From NCBI GenBank assembly GCA_046533095.1, contig JAJQRA010000019.1:91409-155408 (forward strand): 64,000 nucleotides of DNA, given 5' to 3'. The notes under the pieces are model-generated. The model was not told the origin of the DNA and ran no database searches. It saw only the letters and a program-made list of their open reading frames with translations. Below are positions 7,847-15,995 of the stretch, piece by piece (the stretch's first letter is position 1; the number at the start of each line of letters is the position of its first letter). This stretch comes from ZAX-1 sp046533095 (lineage in GTDB: Bacteria; Bacillota; Clostridia; Lachnospirales; Lachnospiraceae). A program made the translations under genes and the position numbers.

Positions 7847-9568
7847 TTAGACAACTTTCGTTTTTTTAATCATCTGTACAAATTCCCGATTGCTATTTGT
7901 CCGAATAAACATATTTAAAATGTTCTCTACCGCATCATCTGTTCTCATACCGTTGATTGCCCGGCGCATAATCTCTACCGCCTCCTGCTCTTCTTTATCA
8001 AGCAGTAGATCTTCTCTTCTTGTCCCGGATTTTGTAATGTCGATTGCCGGAAAAACTCGTTTTTCTGAAAGTTTACGATCCAGAATCAGTTCCATATTGC
8101 CAGTGCCTTTAAATTCCTCATAAATAACATCGTCCATTCGACTTCCCGTATCTACAAGTGCAGTTGCTAATATGGTAATGCTTCCACCTTCCCTCATATT
8201 TCTTGCCGCTCCAAAAAACCGTTTTGGCATATGCAGTGCCGCAGGGTCAATTCCTCCAGATAGCGTACGGCCACTTGGGGGAACAATTAAATTATAGGCC
8301 CTTGCAAGCCTTGTAATACTGTCCAGTAAAATTATGACATCTTTCTTATGTTCTACCAAACGTCTTGCCCGCTCCACTACCATTTCAGAAACCCGTTTAT
8401 GATGTTCCGGCAATTCATCAAAGGTAGAATAAATAACCTCTACATTTTTCCCTTCAATTGCCTCCTTAATATCCGTCACTTCTTCTGGCCGCTCATCAAT
8501 AAGCAAAATAATCAGATGCATATCCGGATGATTCTTCGTGATCGATTTCGCTACTTCTTTTAACAATGTCGTTTTACCTGCCTTTGGCTGAGATACAATC
8601 ATCCCCCTTTGCCCTTTTCCGATGGGCGAAACCAAATCCATAATTCGCATTGCTGTTCCACTTCTATGTGTCTCTAGCCGAATCCGCTCATTTGGAAAAA
8701 TTGGCGTCATATCTTCAAAATTCCTTCGGCATGCCGCTTCCCTTGGGTTCAAGCCATTTATGGTCTTTATGTAAAGCAGGGCACTGAACTTTTCCTGCAT
8801 CGTCTTTACTCTTGTATTTCCGGAAATAACATCGCCGGTTTTTAAATTGAATCTGCGAATCTGTGATGGCGAAACATATACATCATTTTCTCCGGGCAGA
8901 TAATTCGCACAACGGATAAATCCATATCCATCCGGCATCACTTCCAGAATTCCATTTGCTGAAACTCCACTATCTAATTCCGGGTTTTCTATTTCGATAC
9001 CTTCTCTTGTTACAATTTTACCGTTTTTCCTATCTTCTTTTGCTTCATTTCTATCTTCCCTTAGTTCACTTCTATTTTCCTTCGCTTCTTTCCCATCTTC
9101 CTTCACTTCATTTCTATTTTCCTTTATTTCATTTCTATTTTCTTTCGCTTCTTTCCCATCTTCCTTTACTTCATTTCTATTTTCCTTCGCTTCTTTCCTA
9201 TGTTCCTTCACCTCATTTCTATTTTCCTTTACTTCATTTCTATTTTCCTTTACTTCATTTCTGTCTTCCTTCACTTCATTTCTGTCTTCCTTTACTTCAT
9301 TTCTGTCTTCCTTTACTTCATTTCTGTCTTCCTTTACTTCATTTCGCTCTTCCTTTACTTTACTTTTTTCACTGCTTGCATTTGCTCTGTCTAATTTGCC
9401 CAAATCTTTATTTTCACTGCGAATGGTCGATCGCTCATCTCGTTCATCTTCTTCTAACATAAGCTCTACTAACCGACTCTTTTTCAATCCGGACAAATGC
9501 TTTAAGCCCCTTGCCTTTGCTATATCCCTTAGCGTAATTACGGATAAGCTCTCATACTTTTCTCTCAT
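7847..9568 (-). CDS. rho: transcription termination factor Rho with heptad-repeat insertion
   Basis: 573 residues against about 420 for a plain Rho. Hexameric RNA helicase that ends transcription. Order: Rho N-terminal helices (1-45, VITLRDIAKARGLKHLSG), charged repeat insert (71-182), cold-shock-like RNA-binding domain with RNP1 DGYGFIR (213-219), then the ATPase with Walker A PKAGKTT (328-334), Walker B VIILLDS (411-417) and the SGTRRE loop near the end. The insert is about 16 tandem heptads of the type VKEDRNE, almost only K, E, R, D and N, likely a long charged helix or disordered spacer. Start MREKYES is preferred over an upstream in-frame ATG because AAAAGGAG precedes it. Confidence 0.96.
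   Translation of the reverse strand: MREKYESLSVITLRDIAKARGLKHLSGLKKSRLVELMLEEDERDERSTIRSENKDLGKLDRANASSEKSKVKEERNEVKEDRNEVKEDRNEVKEDRNEVKEDRNEVKENRNEVKENRNEVKEHRKEAKENRNEVKEDGKEAKENRNEIKENRNEVKEDGKEAKENRSELREDRNEAKEDRKNGKIVTREGIEIENPELDSGVSANGILEVMPDGYGFIRCANYLPGENDVYVSPSQIRRFNLKTGDVISGNTRVKTMQEKFSALLYIKTINGLNPREAACRRNFEDMTPIFPNERIRLETHRSGTAMRIMDLVSPIGKGQRGMIVSQPKAGKTTLLKEVAKSITKNHPDMHLIILLIDERPEEVTDIKEAIEGKNVEVIYSTFDELPEHHKRVSEMVVERARRLVEHKKDVIILLDSITRLARAYNLIVPPSGRTLSGGIDPAALHMPKRFFGAARNMREGGSITILATALVDTGSRMDDVIYEEFKGTGNMELILDRKLSEKRVFPAIDITKSGTRREDLLLDKEEQEAVEIMRRAINGMRTDDAVENILNMFIRTNSNREFVQMIKKTKVV
9023..9358 (-). repeat. 21-bp coding tandem repeat inside rho
   Basis: About 16 tandem 21-bp units encoding VKEDRNE-like heptads. 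The units nearest the N-terminus are almost identical at DNA level, the later ones more diverged (AKENRNE, VKEDGKE), which suggests growth by slippage or unequal exchange at the N-terminal side. Copy number may vary between strains. Confidence 0.9.
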
Positions 9569-9687
9569 ACTTTCTCCTTTTATTATCTTACTTCTAGTTA
9601 TCTTGGGATTCATGTCAGAGACGACACCGAATATTGCGATAATTTATTATACACCATCTTTTTCTAAATAGGAAGTCCCTATTTTCC

Positions 9688-9716
9688 TTGATTTGTATTT
9701 TTTTTAATGGTAAAAT
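9688..9716 (+). promoter_or_regulatory. sigma-A promoter of the DUF4364 gene
   Basis: TTGATT (9688-9693) and TAAAAT (9711-9716) with a 17-base T-rich spacer, about 45 bases before the start codon. A small hairpin (AAATAGG / CCTATTT, 9665-9682) lies just upstream in the divergent spacer. Confidence 0.65.
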
Positions 9717-9760
9717 ATCCTTTACAGTTACACATTAGGTTATAGAAGGAGTAGGCATTT

Positions 9761-10276
9761 ATGGCAGAAGCATTGACGCAATACAAATTAATTGTTTTAT
9801 ATATGTTAGACAAAGTAGATTTCCCACTGACAAATACGCAAATTTCTAATTTTATACTGGAAAAAGAATATACAACTTATTTTACCATTCAACAGGCAAT
9901 TAGCGAACTCATTGATGCCGAACTCGTATATACAGAATCCACCCACAGCAATACCCACTACCACATTACCCCTGCCGGACGGGAAACGCTTTCCTATTTT
10001 CCTGATAAAATTTCACAGGCGATCAAGACAGACGTACTGGCTTTTTTTGAAGAAAATCGTCTGGAACTGAAAAATGAAATATCGCTTATTGCCAGTTACT
10101 ATAAAACAACCGGGCAAAATTATGCTGTACGGTGCCAGATCAAGGAAACTGATATTCCTTTAGTCGATTTAACGCTGAAAGTAAAAAATAAAGAGCAGGC
10201 AAAGGCAGTGTGCGGAAACTGGCACCAGCAAAGTGAAGATGTCTATACCTATTTGATGGATATGTTGCTAAAATAG
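9761..10276 (+). CDS. DUF4364 family winged-helix protein
   Basis: 171 residues. The first half (MAEALTQYKLIVLYMLDKV ... TNTQISNFILEKEYT) reads as a winged helix-turn-helix, and HYHITPAGRETLSYFPDKI is the typical DUF4364 continuation. Widespread in Clostridia, probably a DNA-binding regulator, targets unknown. AGAAGGAG lies before the ATG. Transcribed away from rho from its own promoter, and closed by a strong terminator. Confidence 0.88.
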   Translation: MAEALTQYKLIVLYMLDKVDFPLTNTQISNFILEKEYTTYFTIQQAISELIDAELVYTESTHSNTHYHITPAGRETLSYFPDKISQAIKTDVLAFFEENRLELKNEISLIASYYKTTGQNYAVRCQIKETDIPLVDLTLKVKNKEQAKAVCGNWHQQSEDVYTYLMDMLLK

Positions 10277-10304
10277 CATCCTTTACATCTGTAAACAGGA
10301 CTAT

Positions 10305-10345
10305 AGCCGAATAACCCGTATGGAGAGTTATTCGGCTACTTTATT
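10305..10345 (+). terminator. terminator after the DUF4364 gene (possibly bidirectional)
   Basis: 11-bp perfect stem AGCCGAATAAC / GTTATTCGGCT (10305-10315, 10327-10337) followed by ACTTTATT. It lies between convergent genes and may serve both. Confidence 0.75.
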
Positions 10346-10375
10346 CAAAGGTTTTCAGAAATGGTAAATTTATAA

Positions 10376-10906
10376 TTAATACGAAAAATTTCCTATTACG
10401 GTAAGAGTTAATGTATTATATATGTTTTGTACATACACCCTATATTGGCCGGATACCGTTAATGCGAATGAATGCAACAGGTCATTTCCGCCCTGCACAT
10501 AGCGTCTTACTCCATTCGGTTCCATGATCCCTACCTTTGCTAGTTTTCCATCCGGAATATGTACACATATTGAAATCGACCCACCGCTACTTGCAGAAAA
10601 TCCTAATGTTGACATCATTGAATCTGGCGGTACGTCCCAAGCAAAGTTTCTGCCTCCACGTAATCTACCGCCTGTTGCTTCCACAATGGTAGGGTCTGTA
10701 GGTCCACTTAGTTCATAATACTCTATTAAATCATTCTCATTTAAAGTGGATTCATCTGCCGGCGTTTCCTCGTATTCATATAGCCCTACCAGATTTCTAT
10801 CAGAAGCTTGTACTGTGGTTAGAGCCGTCAAAGAAAGTACCAATATCAGTGCCATTAAAACTCTTGTTGTCGTTTTTAGTTTTAAATTTCTCTCGTTATT
10901 CTTCAT
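10376..10906 (-). CDS. secreted protein sharing the ectodomain of the adjacent M56 sensor
   Basis: 176 residues from MKNNERNLK; this start has AGGAG about 11 bases upstream and gives a clean signal peptide (hydrophobic 16-30, likely cut after TVQAS near 35). An acidic linker (45-70) leads to a domain at about 85-176. That domain aligns with the end of the neighbouring M56 protein: VGIMEPNGVRRY (125-136) against VGIIEPDGTRRY, the same F-x-A-x-SG-x-x-I-x-V stretch before it, and the same G-x-Y near the end. It is encoded about 100 bases after the sensor gene on the same strand, so probably in one regulon. Function unknown; a binding partner, decoy or output protein of the sensor are all possible. 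Confidence 0.7.
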   Translation of the reverse strand: MKNNERNLKLKTTTRVLMALILVLSLTALTTVQASDRNLVGLYEYEETPADESTLNENDLIEYYELSGPTDPTIVEATGGRLRGGRNFAWDVPPDSMMSTLGFSASSGGSISICVHIPDGKLAKVGIMEPNGVRRYVQGGNDLLHSFALTVSGQYRVYVQNIYNTLTLTVIGNFSY

Positions 10907-11007
10907 TTTTTCCAATTCTCCTAGGATTCTTAATATTTTATCTCCCTTCTTGCTCGTGTCAGATTGAACATTACTCATTCCAATCTGTATTAACAATGAA
11001 GTTTCCT

Positions 11008-12423
11008 CTAAGGCATCGGATTATCTCTCACGTCATTTGTGTAATAGCCTCTGCCCATAATTGCTGTACGATTCATATTCCCTAAAAAAATATGATAAGT
11101 GCCATCCATATCTATTGAAAATTTATATATCTTCATATTAGAAACTTCTTGATACCTTCTTGTCCCATCCGGTTCGATGATTCCTACTTCTATTTGCTTT
11201 TCGCTTTCCTCTATATTTAAAGCTACACAAATTGTATCACCGCTACAGGCATAAAATTCAGGTGATTGGACGATGGTATGAACTGGGATAAACCACTCAA
11301 ATACTTTCGTAAAATTATCTGCTTCTACAATTTCTTTTTCAATTACCGTTATATCATAGCTTTCTGCAAATATCTCTATGGGTTTTTCTTGGCTACGTTC
11401 TACTCGAACCCTTTCACTTACTTCAACTGCTGTATTCTTATACAGCTTTTCATATAAGTCAACAATTCCATTCTCTGCTATAAGCGCTATTCCCATACCG
11501 GCTATAGAAAATACTGCCGCTGCTACCATATGCAGTGATGTTTTTATATCTTTTTCTACTTCGTAGTCCTGCATCTTTAGGACTCTTCTTTTTAGGCTGC
11601 TTTCGGCATTAAATTGCATTACAACTTTATTCATTCTAACATAGGACTCTGTCAGTCCTTTCAATGCAACCATAAAATATTGTCTTTTGCTTAACGAGCA
11701 GTTTGTTTCATAGCATACCGTAAAATCACAATCCGTTTCACTCCACTCTTCGATATTCATTCTTAAAATATGTGCCAGTGGATTCACCCAATTGAATAAG
11801 CATAAAAAAATAATCAATTTCTTTATCCATAAGTCTTTTTTCTTTATATGGACCAATTCATGGTAAAATACTGCGGTCAACTCAATTTCATCATAGTCTC
11901 GCATGGGCAGTATCACTATTTTCTTAAAAATACCTGTTACAATTGGGGTTTGCAGCGTATAGTTTTGATAAAGTCCAATTTCCCCTTTCATACCCATTTC
12001 TTGGCAGGTCTGAAAAAAGATGTTGCGCATTTTTTCATCCCGTACTATCAAATTACTACGAAAGAGCATGCGCAACCTACCATACTGTACCATATACATG
12101 ATTAAATTATACACCATACCTACGAACCAAATAATCGCAGCGCACTGCAATCCTATAACGATTGCAGGAGTCAACCAAAAACTTATTTCTGTCACTTCAA
12201 GCATATGCAAACTATAAATTAATCTGTATCTTTGCAATATGAGCACACAATAGCCGATCGGCATACAATTAAACAGCAAAACTATCTTTAGTAAGGGATA
12301 AATTTTTCTTATCTGACCCTTGTGAGTGAAATGTGTTTTAACGCCCCACCAACTTATGTGTGCTATTGCACCTGCGATAGAAGTCAAAATCAGCATAAAG
12401 AAAAGATTATTTATCCAACTCAT
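11008..12423 (-). CDS. M56 family membrane metallopeptidase, BlaR1/MecR1-like sensor
   Basis: 471 residues. Membrane segments lie near 5-25, 42-62, 82-112, 203-220 and 300-318. The zinc motif HELVH is at 188-192 in the cytosolic protease domain. In the BlaR1 group an outer signal activates this protease, which leads to loss of the BlaI-type repressor. Here the outer C-terminal part (about 320-471) is not a penicillin-binding domain; residues 375-462 instead match the secreted protein encoded next. The signal is therefore probably not a beta-lactam. The start overlaps the repressor stop by 17 bases, a typical blaI-blaR coupling. Confidence 0.85.
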   Translation of the reverse strand: MSWINNLFFMLILTSIAGAIAHISWWGVKTHFTHKGQIRKIYPLLKIVLLFNCMPIGYCVLILQRYRLIYSLHMLEVTEISFWLTPAIVIGLQCAAIIWFVGMVYNLIMYMVQYGRLRMLFRSNLIVRDEKMRNIFFQTCQEMGMKGEIGLYQNYTLQTPIVTGIFKKIVILPMRDYDEIELTAVFYHELVHIKKKDLWIKKLIIFLCLFNWVNPLAHILRMNIEEWSETDCDFTVCYETNCSLSKRQYFMVALKGLTESYVRMNKVVMQFNAESSLKRRVLKMQDYEVEKDIKTSLHMVAAAVFSIAGMGIALIAENGIVDLYEKLYKNTAVEVSERVRVERSQEKPIEIFAESYDITVIEKEIVEADNFTKVFEWFIPVHTIVQSPEFYACSGDTICVALNIEESEKQIEVGIIEPDGTRRYQEVSNMKIYKFSIDMDGTYHIFLGNMNRTAIMGRGYYTNDVRDNPMP

Positions 12424-12787
12424 CTATAATCTTTTTGATCTCTTCTAGTTCCTCTTTTTCAATATTCTTATTGACATAAAAAGTTGACAAAAATTGACCA
12501 ACGGAACCGTTATTCCAGAAAGAAACAAATTCATGTGCCTGCTTATTCTTGTATGCTTCTTCTGTAATCAGAACTTCATACGTATAAATTTTTCCATCTC
12601 TTTTTAGTCTGAGATAATCTTTTTGTACAAGCTTTGTTAAAAAAGTTGAAACAGTCTGTGATTTCCAATTCTTTTGATGCTGCCCATTTGCAAGATTCAA
12701 AATTTCGGACAAGGACATCTCATGATCGCTATCCCAGATACATTTCATTACAATTGTCTCAGATGGGGTTAAGTCTTTCATTTTCAT
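12407..12787 (-). CDS. BlaI/MecI-type transcriptional repressor
   Basis: 126-residue PF03965-type winged helix protein: LTPSETIVMKCIWDSD at the N-terminus, KNWKSQTVSTFLTKLVQKDYL as recognition helix and wing, and a leucine/glutamate-rich C-terminal dimer helix. Binds as a dimer and is removed when the M56 protease is active. AAAGGAGG lies 7 bases before the ATG. The promoter just upstream carries two copies of a probable operator, so it should repress its own operon. Confidence 0.9.
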   Translation of the reverse strand: MKMKDLTPSETIVMKCIWDSDHEMSLSEILNLANGQHQKNWKSQTVSTFLTKLVQKDYLRLKRDGKIYTYEVLITEEAYKNKQAHEFVSFWNNGSVGQFLSTFYVNKNIEKEELEEIKKIIDELDK

Positions 12788-12804
12788 TTTTTCACCTCCT
12801 TTTA

Positions 12805-12849
12805 ACTAGTTCTGAAGTTCATTCTACACTAGTTCTAATTTTAAATCAA
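12805..12849 (-). promoter_or_regulatory. promoter and twin operators of the BlaI/M56 operon
   Basis: Minus-strand TTGATT (12849-12844) and TAGAAT (12826-12821), 17-base spacer. AGAACTAGT occurs twice: once inside the spacer (12836-12828) and once just after the -10 (12813-12805), 23 bases apart, i.e. about two helical turns. Each contains the palindrome ACTAGT. This is the layout expected of BlaI-type operators. Confidence 0.65.
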
Positions 12850-12960
12850 TACCTATTTTGTATTTTATCACATTTTTATCCTATTGTACAATGTTTTTCA
12901 CTTATAGAACAATTTTTATTATTTATGAAACACGATAGAATAGAGAGGAATTCCATAGAA

Positions 12961-13060
12961 TATAAGAAAAGCTCATAAATGATAGGAATTTTTAATAAAT
13001 TTATGGGAGGATTTCATCGTATAGGGAAAAGTTTATAACATATAAGGAAAAATTCATAAC
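12961..13060 (+). repeat. short degenerate repeats upstream of the XRE gene
   Basis: Three copies of a TATARGGAAAAR-TTATAAC-like sequence at 12961-12978, 13020-13039 and 13041-13060, the last two exactly 21 bases apart and ending next to the AGGAGG of the regulator gene. Could be binding sites of the XRE protein, or simple AT-rich slippage. Confidence 0.4.
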
Positions 13061-13077
13061 ATAATAGGAGGTGACGT

Positions 13078-13329
13078 ATGTCGAAAAGTAAAAAAATGAA
13101 ATTTGATAATATTGATTTCTATTTCAATTTATCATTAAATATTGGCTACTATCGTAGGCTCTGCGGTTACACGCAAGCACAATTAGCTGAAATTATTGAT
13201 CTTAGTCCTTCTTTCTTGGGTGCGCTAGAAGCAACAGGGTGCCAACGCAGATGTTCTTTGGAAACTCTTTTTGATATTGCAAGAGCCCTCCATATTGAGC
13301 CATATCAGCTTTTAAAGCCAAAAGATTAA
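13078..13329 (+). CDS. small XRE-family DNA-binding protein
   Basis: 83 residues, almost all one helix-turn-helix domain: IGYYRRLCGYTQAQLAEIID is helices 1-2, SPSFLGALEAT the recognition region, then LETLFDIARALHIEPYQLL. AATAGGAGGTGAC precedes the ATG. Stands alone, divergent from the BlaI operon, with repeats in its promoter region. Probably an autoregulated repressor; target unknown. No toxin-like gene is coupled to it. Confidence 0.85.
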   Translation: MSKSKKMKFDNIDFYFNLSLNIGYYRRLCGYTQAQLAEIIDLSPSFLGALEATGCQRRCSLETLFDIARALHIEPYQLLKPKD

Positions 13330-13351
13330 AAATGATGTCCTTTTGTTTCTC

Positions 13352-13430
13352 AAAGAACAGGGGGCGGATGTGCAGGCTCTCCTACTTCCCAAAAAGCAGG
13401 GGGCGGCCACACAGGTGCCCCTACTTCCCC
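13352..13430. repeat. imperfect tandem repeat of about 39-40 bp
   Basis: Two units (about 13352-13390 and 13392-13430), each of the form AAAGCAGGGGGCGG-N(17)-CTACTTCCCC, then the start of a third. The core AGGGGGCGG and CTACTTCCC are kept while the centre differs. The whole 13330-13578 spacer holds no gene. Confidence 0.6.
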
Positions 13431-13578
13431 AAAAGCAGTATGGGGTAGGCTGATTTTTTCAAACATACTTCCTTTGTCCGGGTAGGGTTTTATCGTACCT
13501 CTTTTTTATGTTGCGAAAAAATATCTTTTAATTTCACACTTTAGAACATGCCGCCACTAGGTGTAAAAAAAATCGTAG

Positions 13579-14928
13579 CTATTTTCTTTTTTGATTCCAT
13601 TTTTTATTGAACGTTTTTTTCACATTACTGTTCTTAGGGCGACTTTCCCCTCTGCTTTTTTCATTATCTTTTCTACTACTAAAATTACTGCCTTTGTCAT
13701 AACTGCTGCTTTTATCTTTGTCGTAGCTGCTGCTTTTGCCTTTGTCATATCCGCTACCTTTGGCTTTGTCGTAGCTGCTGCTTTTGCCTTTGTCATATCC
13801 GCTACCTTTGGCTTTGTCGTAGCTACTGCTTTTGCCTTTGTCATATCCGCTGCCTTTGGCTTTGTCGTAGCTGCTGCTTTTGCCTTTGTCATATCCGCTG
13901 CCTTTGGCTTTGTCGTAGCTACTACTTTTATTTCTGTCATAGCTGCTTCTTTCATCTTTGTCGTATCCGGCACTTTTATTTCTGTCATATCCGCTACCTT
14001 TGGCTTTATCGTAACTGGTACTTTTATTTCTGCCGTACCCGCTTCTTTCATCTTTGTCGTATCCGGCACTTTTATTTCTGTCATATCCGCTACCTTTGGC
14101 TTTATCGTAACTGGCACTTTTACTTCTGCCGTATCCGCTACTTTCATCTTTGTCGTATCCGGCACTTTTACTCCTACCGTACCCGCTACTTTTGCCTTTG
14201 TCGTATCCGCCGCTTTTCTCGTCACCGTAACTGGTACTTTTATTTTTATCATAGCTGGTTTTTTTATCTTTATCATAGCTTTTGCCTTCGCTCTTTTCGT
14301 TGTCATAGCTTTTGTTCTTGTCGCCTGTCTTCTTATAATTACCGTATTTACTATTTTTCCTTTTTTTCTTCTTCTTTGCAGAATATCCAAATTTCCCTAT
14401 TCTCTTTCCTAATGCAAAGTATTCCCCATGGGAATAGACTGTCAATCCCATATTGGTAAAATCAAATTTTCCTTTATCGTCTATATAGTCTTCGTCTACA
14501 TTAACATTCACTACTTCTGCAAGAAACATATCGTGGCTTCCAAGTTCTTTGATGTCTACAACTCTACACTCTATGCTTACCGGGCTTTCTTCAATGCCCG
14601 GTGCACCAATTTGCATTGACGGAATTGCCGTCAAATGTAATTTTTCAAATTTATCTATCTCTCTTCCGGAGATAACACCACAGTAATCTGCCGCATGTAC
14701 TAATTCTTTTGTTGTAAGGTTTATAACAAATTCTTTTGTTTCTTTTATAATGTCATATGAATAGCGTTCTTTCCGAATGGATATGGATACCATTGTCGGT
14801 GCAGATGAGATATTTCCTGCCCAAGCGACTGTAATTATATTGGGTTTTTCTCCTTCCCTTGCACAGCTTACCATTACTGCCGGTACGGGATAAAGCATAT
14901 TTCCCGGTTTCCATGATGATTTTGACAT
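13579..14928 (-). CDS. flavin reductase-like protein with long octapeptide-repeat tail
   Basis: 449 residues; plain relatives have about 190. Residues 1-185 form a FMN-binding split-barrel flavin reductase domain (KPGNMLYPVPAVMVSC at the start, ITVAWAGNISSAPTMVSISI, then LGSHDMFLAEVVNVNVDE). A lysine-rich stretch near 190 leads to about 250 residues built of 8-residue units of the type YDKGKSSS / YDKAKGSG / YGRSKSAG. The tail is positive, rich in Tyr, Lys, Ser and Gly, and surely disordered. Start at the fifth codon of the longest frame, because GGGAG lies 5 bases before it. The enzyme part probably reduces flavin; the role of the tail is unknown. Confidence 0.82.
   Translation of the reverse strand: MSKSSWKPGNMLYPVPAVMVSCAREGEKPNIITVAWAGNISSAPTMVSISIRKERYSYDIIKETKEFVINLTTKELVHAADYCGVISGREIDKFEKLHLTAIPSMQIGAPGIEESPVSIECRVVDIKELGSHDMFLAEVVNVNVDEDYIDDKGKFDFTNMGLTVYSHGEYFALGKRIGKFGYSAKKKKKRKNSKYGNYKKTGDKNKSYDNEKSEGKSYDKDKKTSYDKNKSTSYGDEKSGGYDKGKSSGYGRSKSAGYDKDESSGYGRSKSASYDKAKGSGYDRNKSAGYDKDERSGYGRNKSTSYDKAKGSGYDRNKSAGYDKDERSSYDRNKSSSYDKAKGSGYDKGKSSSYDKAKGSGYDKGKSSSYDKAKGSGYDKGKSSSYDKAKGSGYDKGKSSSYDKDKSSSYDKGSNFSSRKDNEKSRGESRPKNSNVKKTFNKKWNQKRK
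13670..14330 (-). repeat. 24-bp coding tandem repeat in the flavin reductase tail
   Basis: Tandem 24-bp units encoding YDKxKxSx octapeptides, with higher-order 48-bp pairs (YDKGKSSS plus YDKAKGSG) that are nearly identical over several copies close to the C-terminus. The 48-bp homogeneity points to recent expansion and likely length variation. Confidence 0.9.
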
Positions 14929-15007
14929 TTTAACTCCCATCTATCCGCTTTGCCGGATACAAACATGATATAATATAGTTTATCAGAAGCTGCAACGCAG
15001 ATTCTGA

Positions 15008-15032
15008 TAAAAAGGCACATCTTTTCGTGCCT
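15008..15032 (-). terminator. terminator-like hairpin with no gene before it
   Basis: On the minus strand AGGCAC-GAAAAGAT-GTGCCT is followed by TTTT. No protein gene on that strand ends upstream of it, so it may close an unrecognised small RNA or be a leftover. Confidence 0.45.
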
Positions 15033-15083
15033 CGAATCTGATTTATAGGAATAACATATTATTCCTAATAATGTATGATTATT

Positions 15084-15147
15084 GGACTACTACGGTTCAA
15101 TACTATATGCCTATCGAACTACTACAGTTCAATACTATATGCCTATT
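15084..15147. repeat. 32-bp tandem repeat
   Basis: Two copies (15084-15115, 15116-15147) of a GRACTACTACRGTTC-centred unit ending in ACTATATGCCTAT, with three or four differences. Non-coding. Confidence 0.75.
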
Positions 15148-15798
15148 GAATTGCTCATGGCCAATAGGCAGAAAACCTATTGCCATTCGGATGTTGAAAG
15201 GTATCTTTTGACCTAACTTCTCCTAATATCTTATTGTATAACGTTTCGCCCTGTGAACCTTCGTTCACTTTCTATAATGCCAACACTACTAGCATATCAA
15301 ATTTAATGCAAAATAGCTAGTTATATTTTCATTGAAATTTATGCGTAAAAGTTGAAATTTATGTGGCTAGCTGCAATTATATTCTGTAAATATAATCGCA
15401 CGTTACTACACACCATTCGGATTCTGCGATGTCTTGCTACAGTGAACGCCATAGATGTAACTAGCGACAATCACATGTCACACAAAGGATCGTGTGAAAG
15501 AAAGTAGAGGACAACCAGCGATAATGCGGTCGATATAACGGTCAACAATGATTCATGCAAATTATGACGTTGTTTTAGCAAATAAAGATGCAACAATTGC
15601 CCGCCGGTGCAAATGGTTTTCGTACATGCGAATTGGGACGGACAAGATGTTTGACCGATTATGGGATTTACTTGACCTTGCCAAAATAGAACATAAAGAG
15701 TTTCATAAGAAAAGAATTTGTATCGTCAACAAGCTTGGCTTCCTCGCTAAGCCACAGGTCAATATGGTAATATACTAAAAATTGAGAAATAGAAGCTT

Positions 15799-15906
15799 TC
15801 ACATTTTTTCTAAAAGATTTTTCCACTCTTTATCGTATCGCTCATATGAATGCTCAAAAAATCGAAATGCACATACAATAGCACAAGCTTGCAGCCATGT
15901 AAACAT
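15799..15906 (-). CDS. possible 35-residue hydrophobic small protein
   Basis: Reads MFTWLQACAIVCAFRFFEHS then a charged end (YERYDKEWKNLLEKM). GAGGTG sits three bases before the ATG. The hydrophobic first 20 residues and charged tail have the shape of small membrane peptides, including type I toxins, but no antisense RNA can be shown. The region around its start is duplicated 72 bases upstream with the ATG changed, so it may instead be gene debris. Confidence 0.3.
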   Translation of the reverse strand: MFTWLQACAIVCAFRFFEHSYERYDKEWKNLLEKM

Positions 15907-15995
15907 ATTCACCTCGTTAAAATTTTGCGAACCTTTTGTCACCACCATCTCTTGCCACTCTTGCAGCCATGTAAATAGATTCACCTCGTTAAAAT
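15888..15995. repeat. direct repeat pair, 36 bp each, period 72 bp
   Basis: Units at 15888-15923 and 15960-15995 differ at two positions. They begin CTTGCAGCCATGTAAA and end ATTCACCTCGTTAAAAT, with 36 unique bases between. Each spans the start region of the small frame listed above; only the first keeps its ATG. Confidence 0.75.

Larger units (their letters stand above)
14929..15798. other. long spacer without a convincing gene
   Basis: About 870 bases. Contains the terminator-like hairpin and the 32-bp repeat listed separately, and a long inverted repeat at about 14980-15009 (TATCAGAA / TTCTGATA with GCTGC / GCAG inside). One 76-codon frame (15548-15778, MIHANYDVVLANKD) lacks a ribosome site and any recognisable domain and is left out as a gene. 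Otherwise nothing is seen. Confidence 0.5.

Noticed and set aside
8956..9462. 168-codon plus-strand frame opposite rho
   Set aside because: Reverse reading of the 21-bp repeat gives LHFYFP-type units; no start signal and rho is certain.
13591..14412. 273-codon hydrophobic open frame on the plus strand opposite the flavin reductase tail
   Set aside because: It mirrors the 24-bp repeats of the real gene; no ribosome site, and its composition follows from the repeat.
15548..15778. 76-codon frame starting MIHANYDVVLANKD
   Set aside because: No ribosome site, no recognisable domain, surrounded by non-coding repeats.
15888..15995. CRISPR array (36-bp repeats, 36-bp spacer)
   Set aside because: The repeats contain a ribosome site and ATG of a short frame and differ in sequence; better explained as a local duplication.
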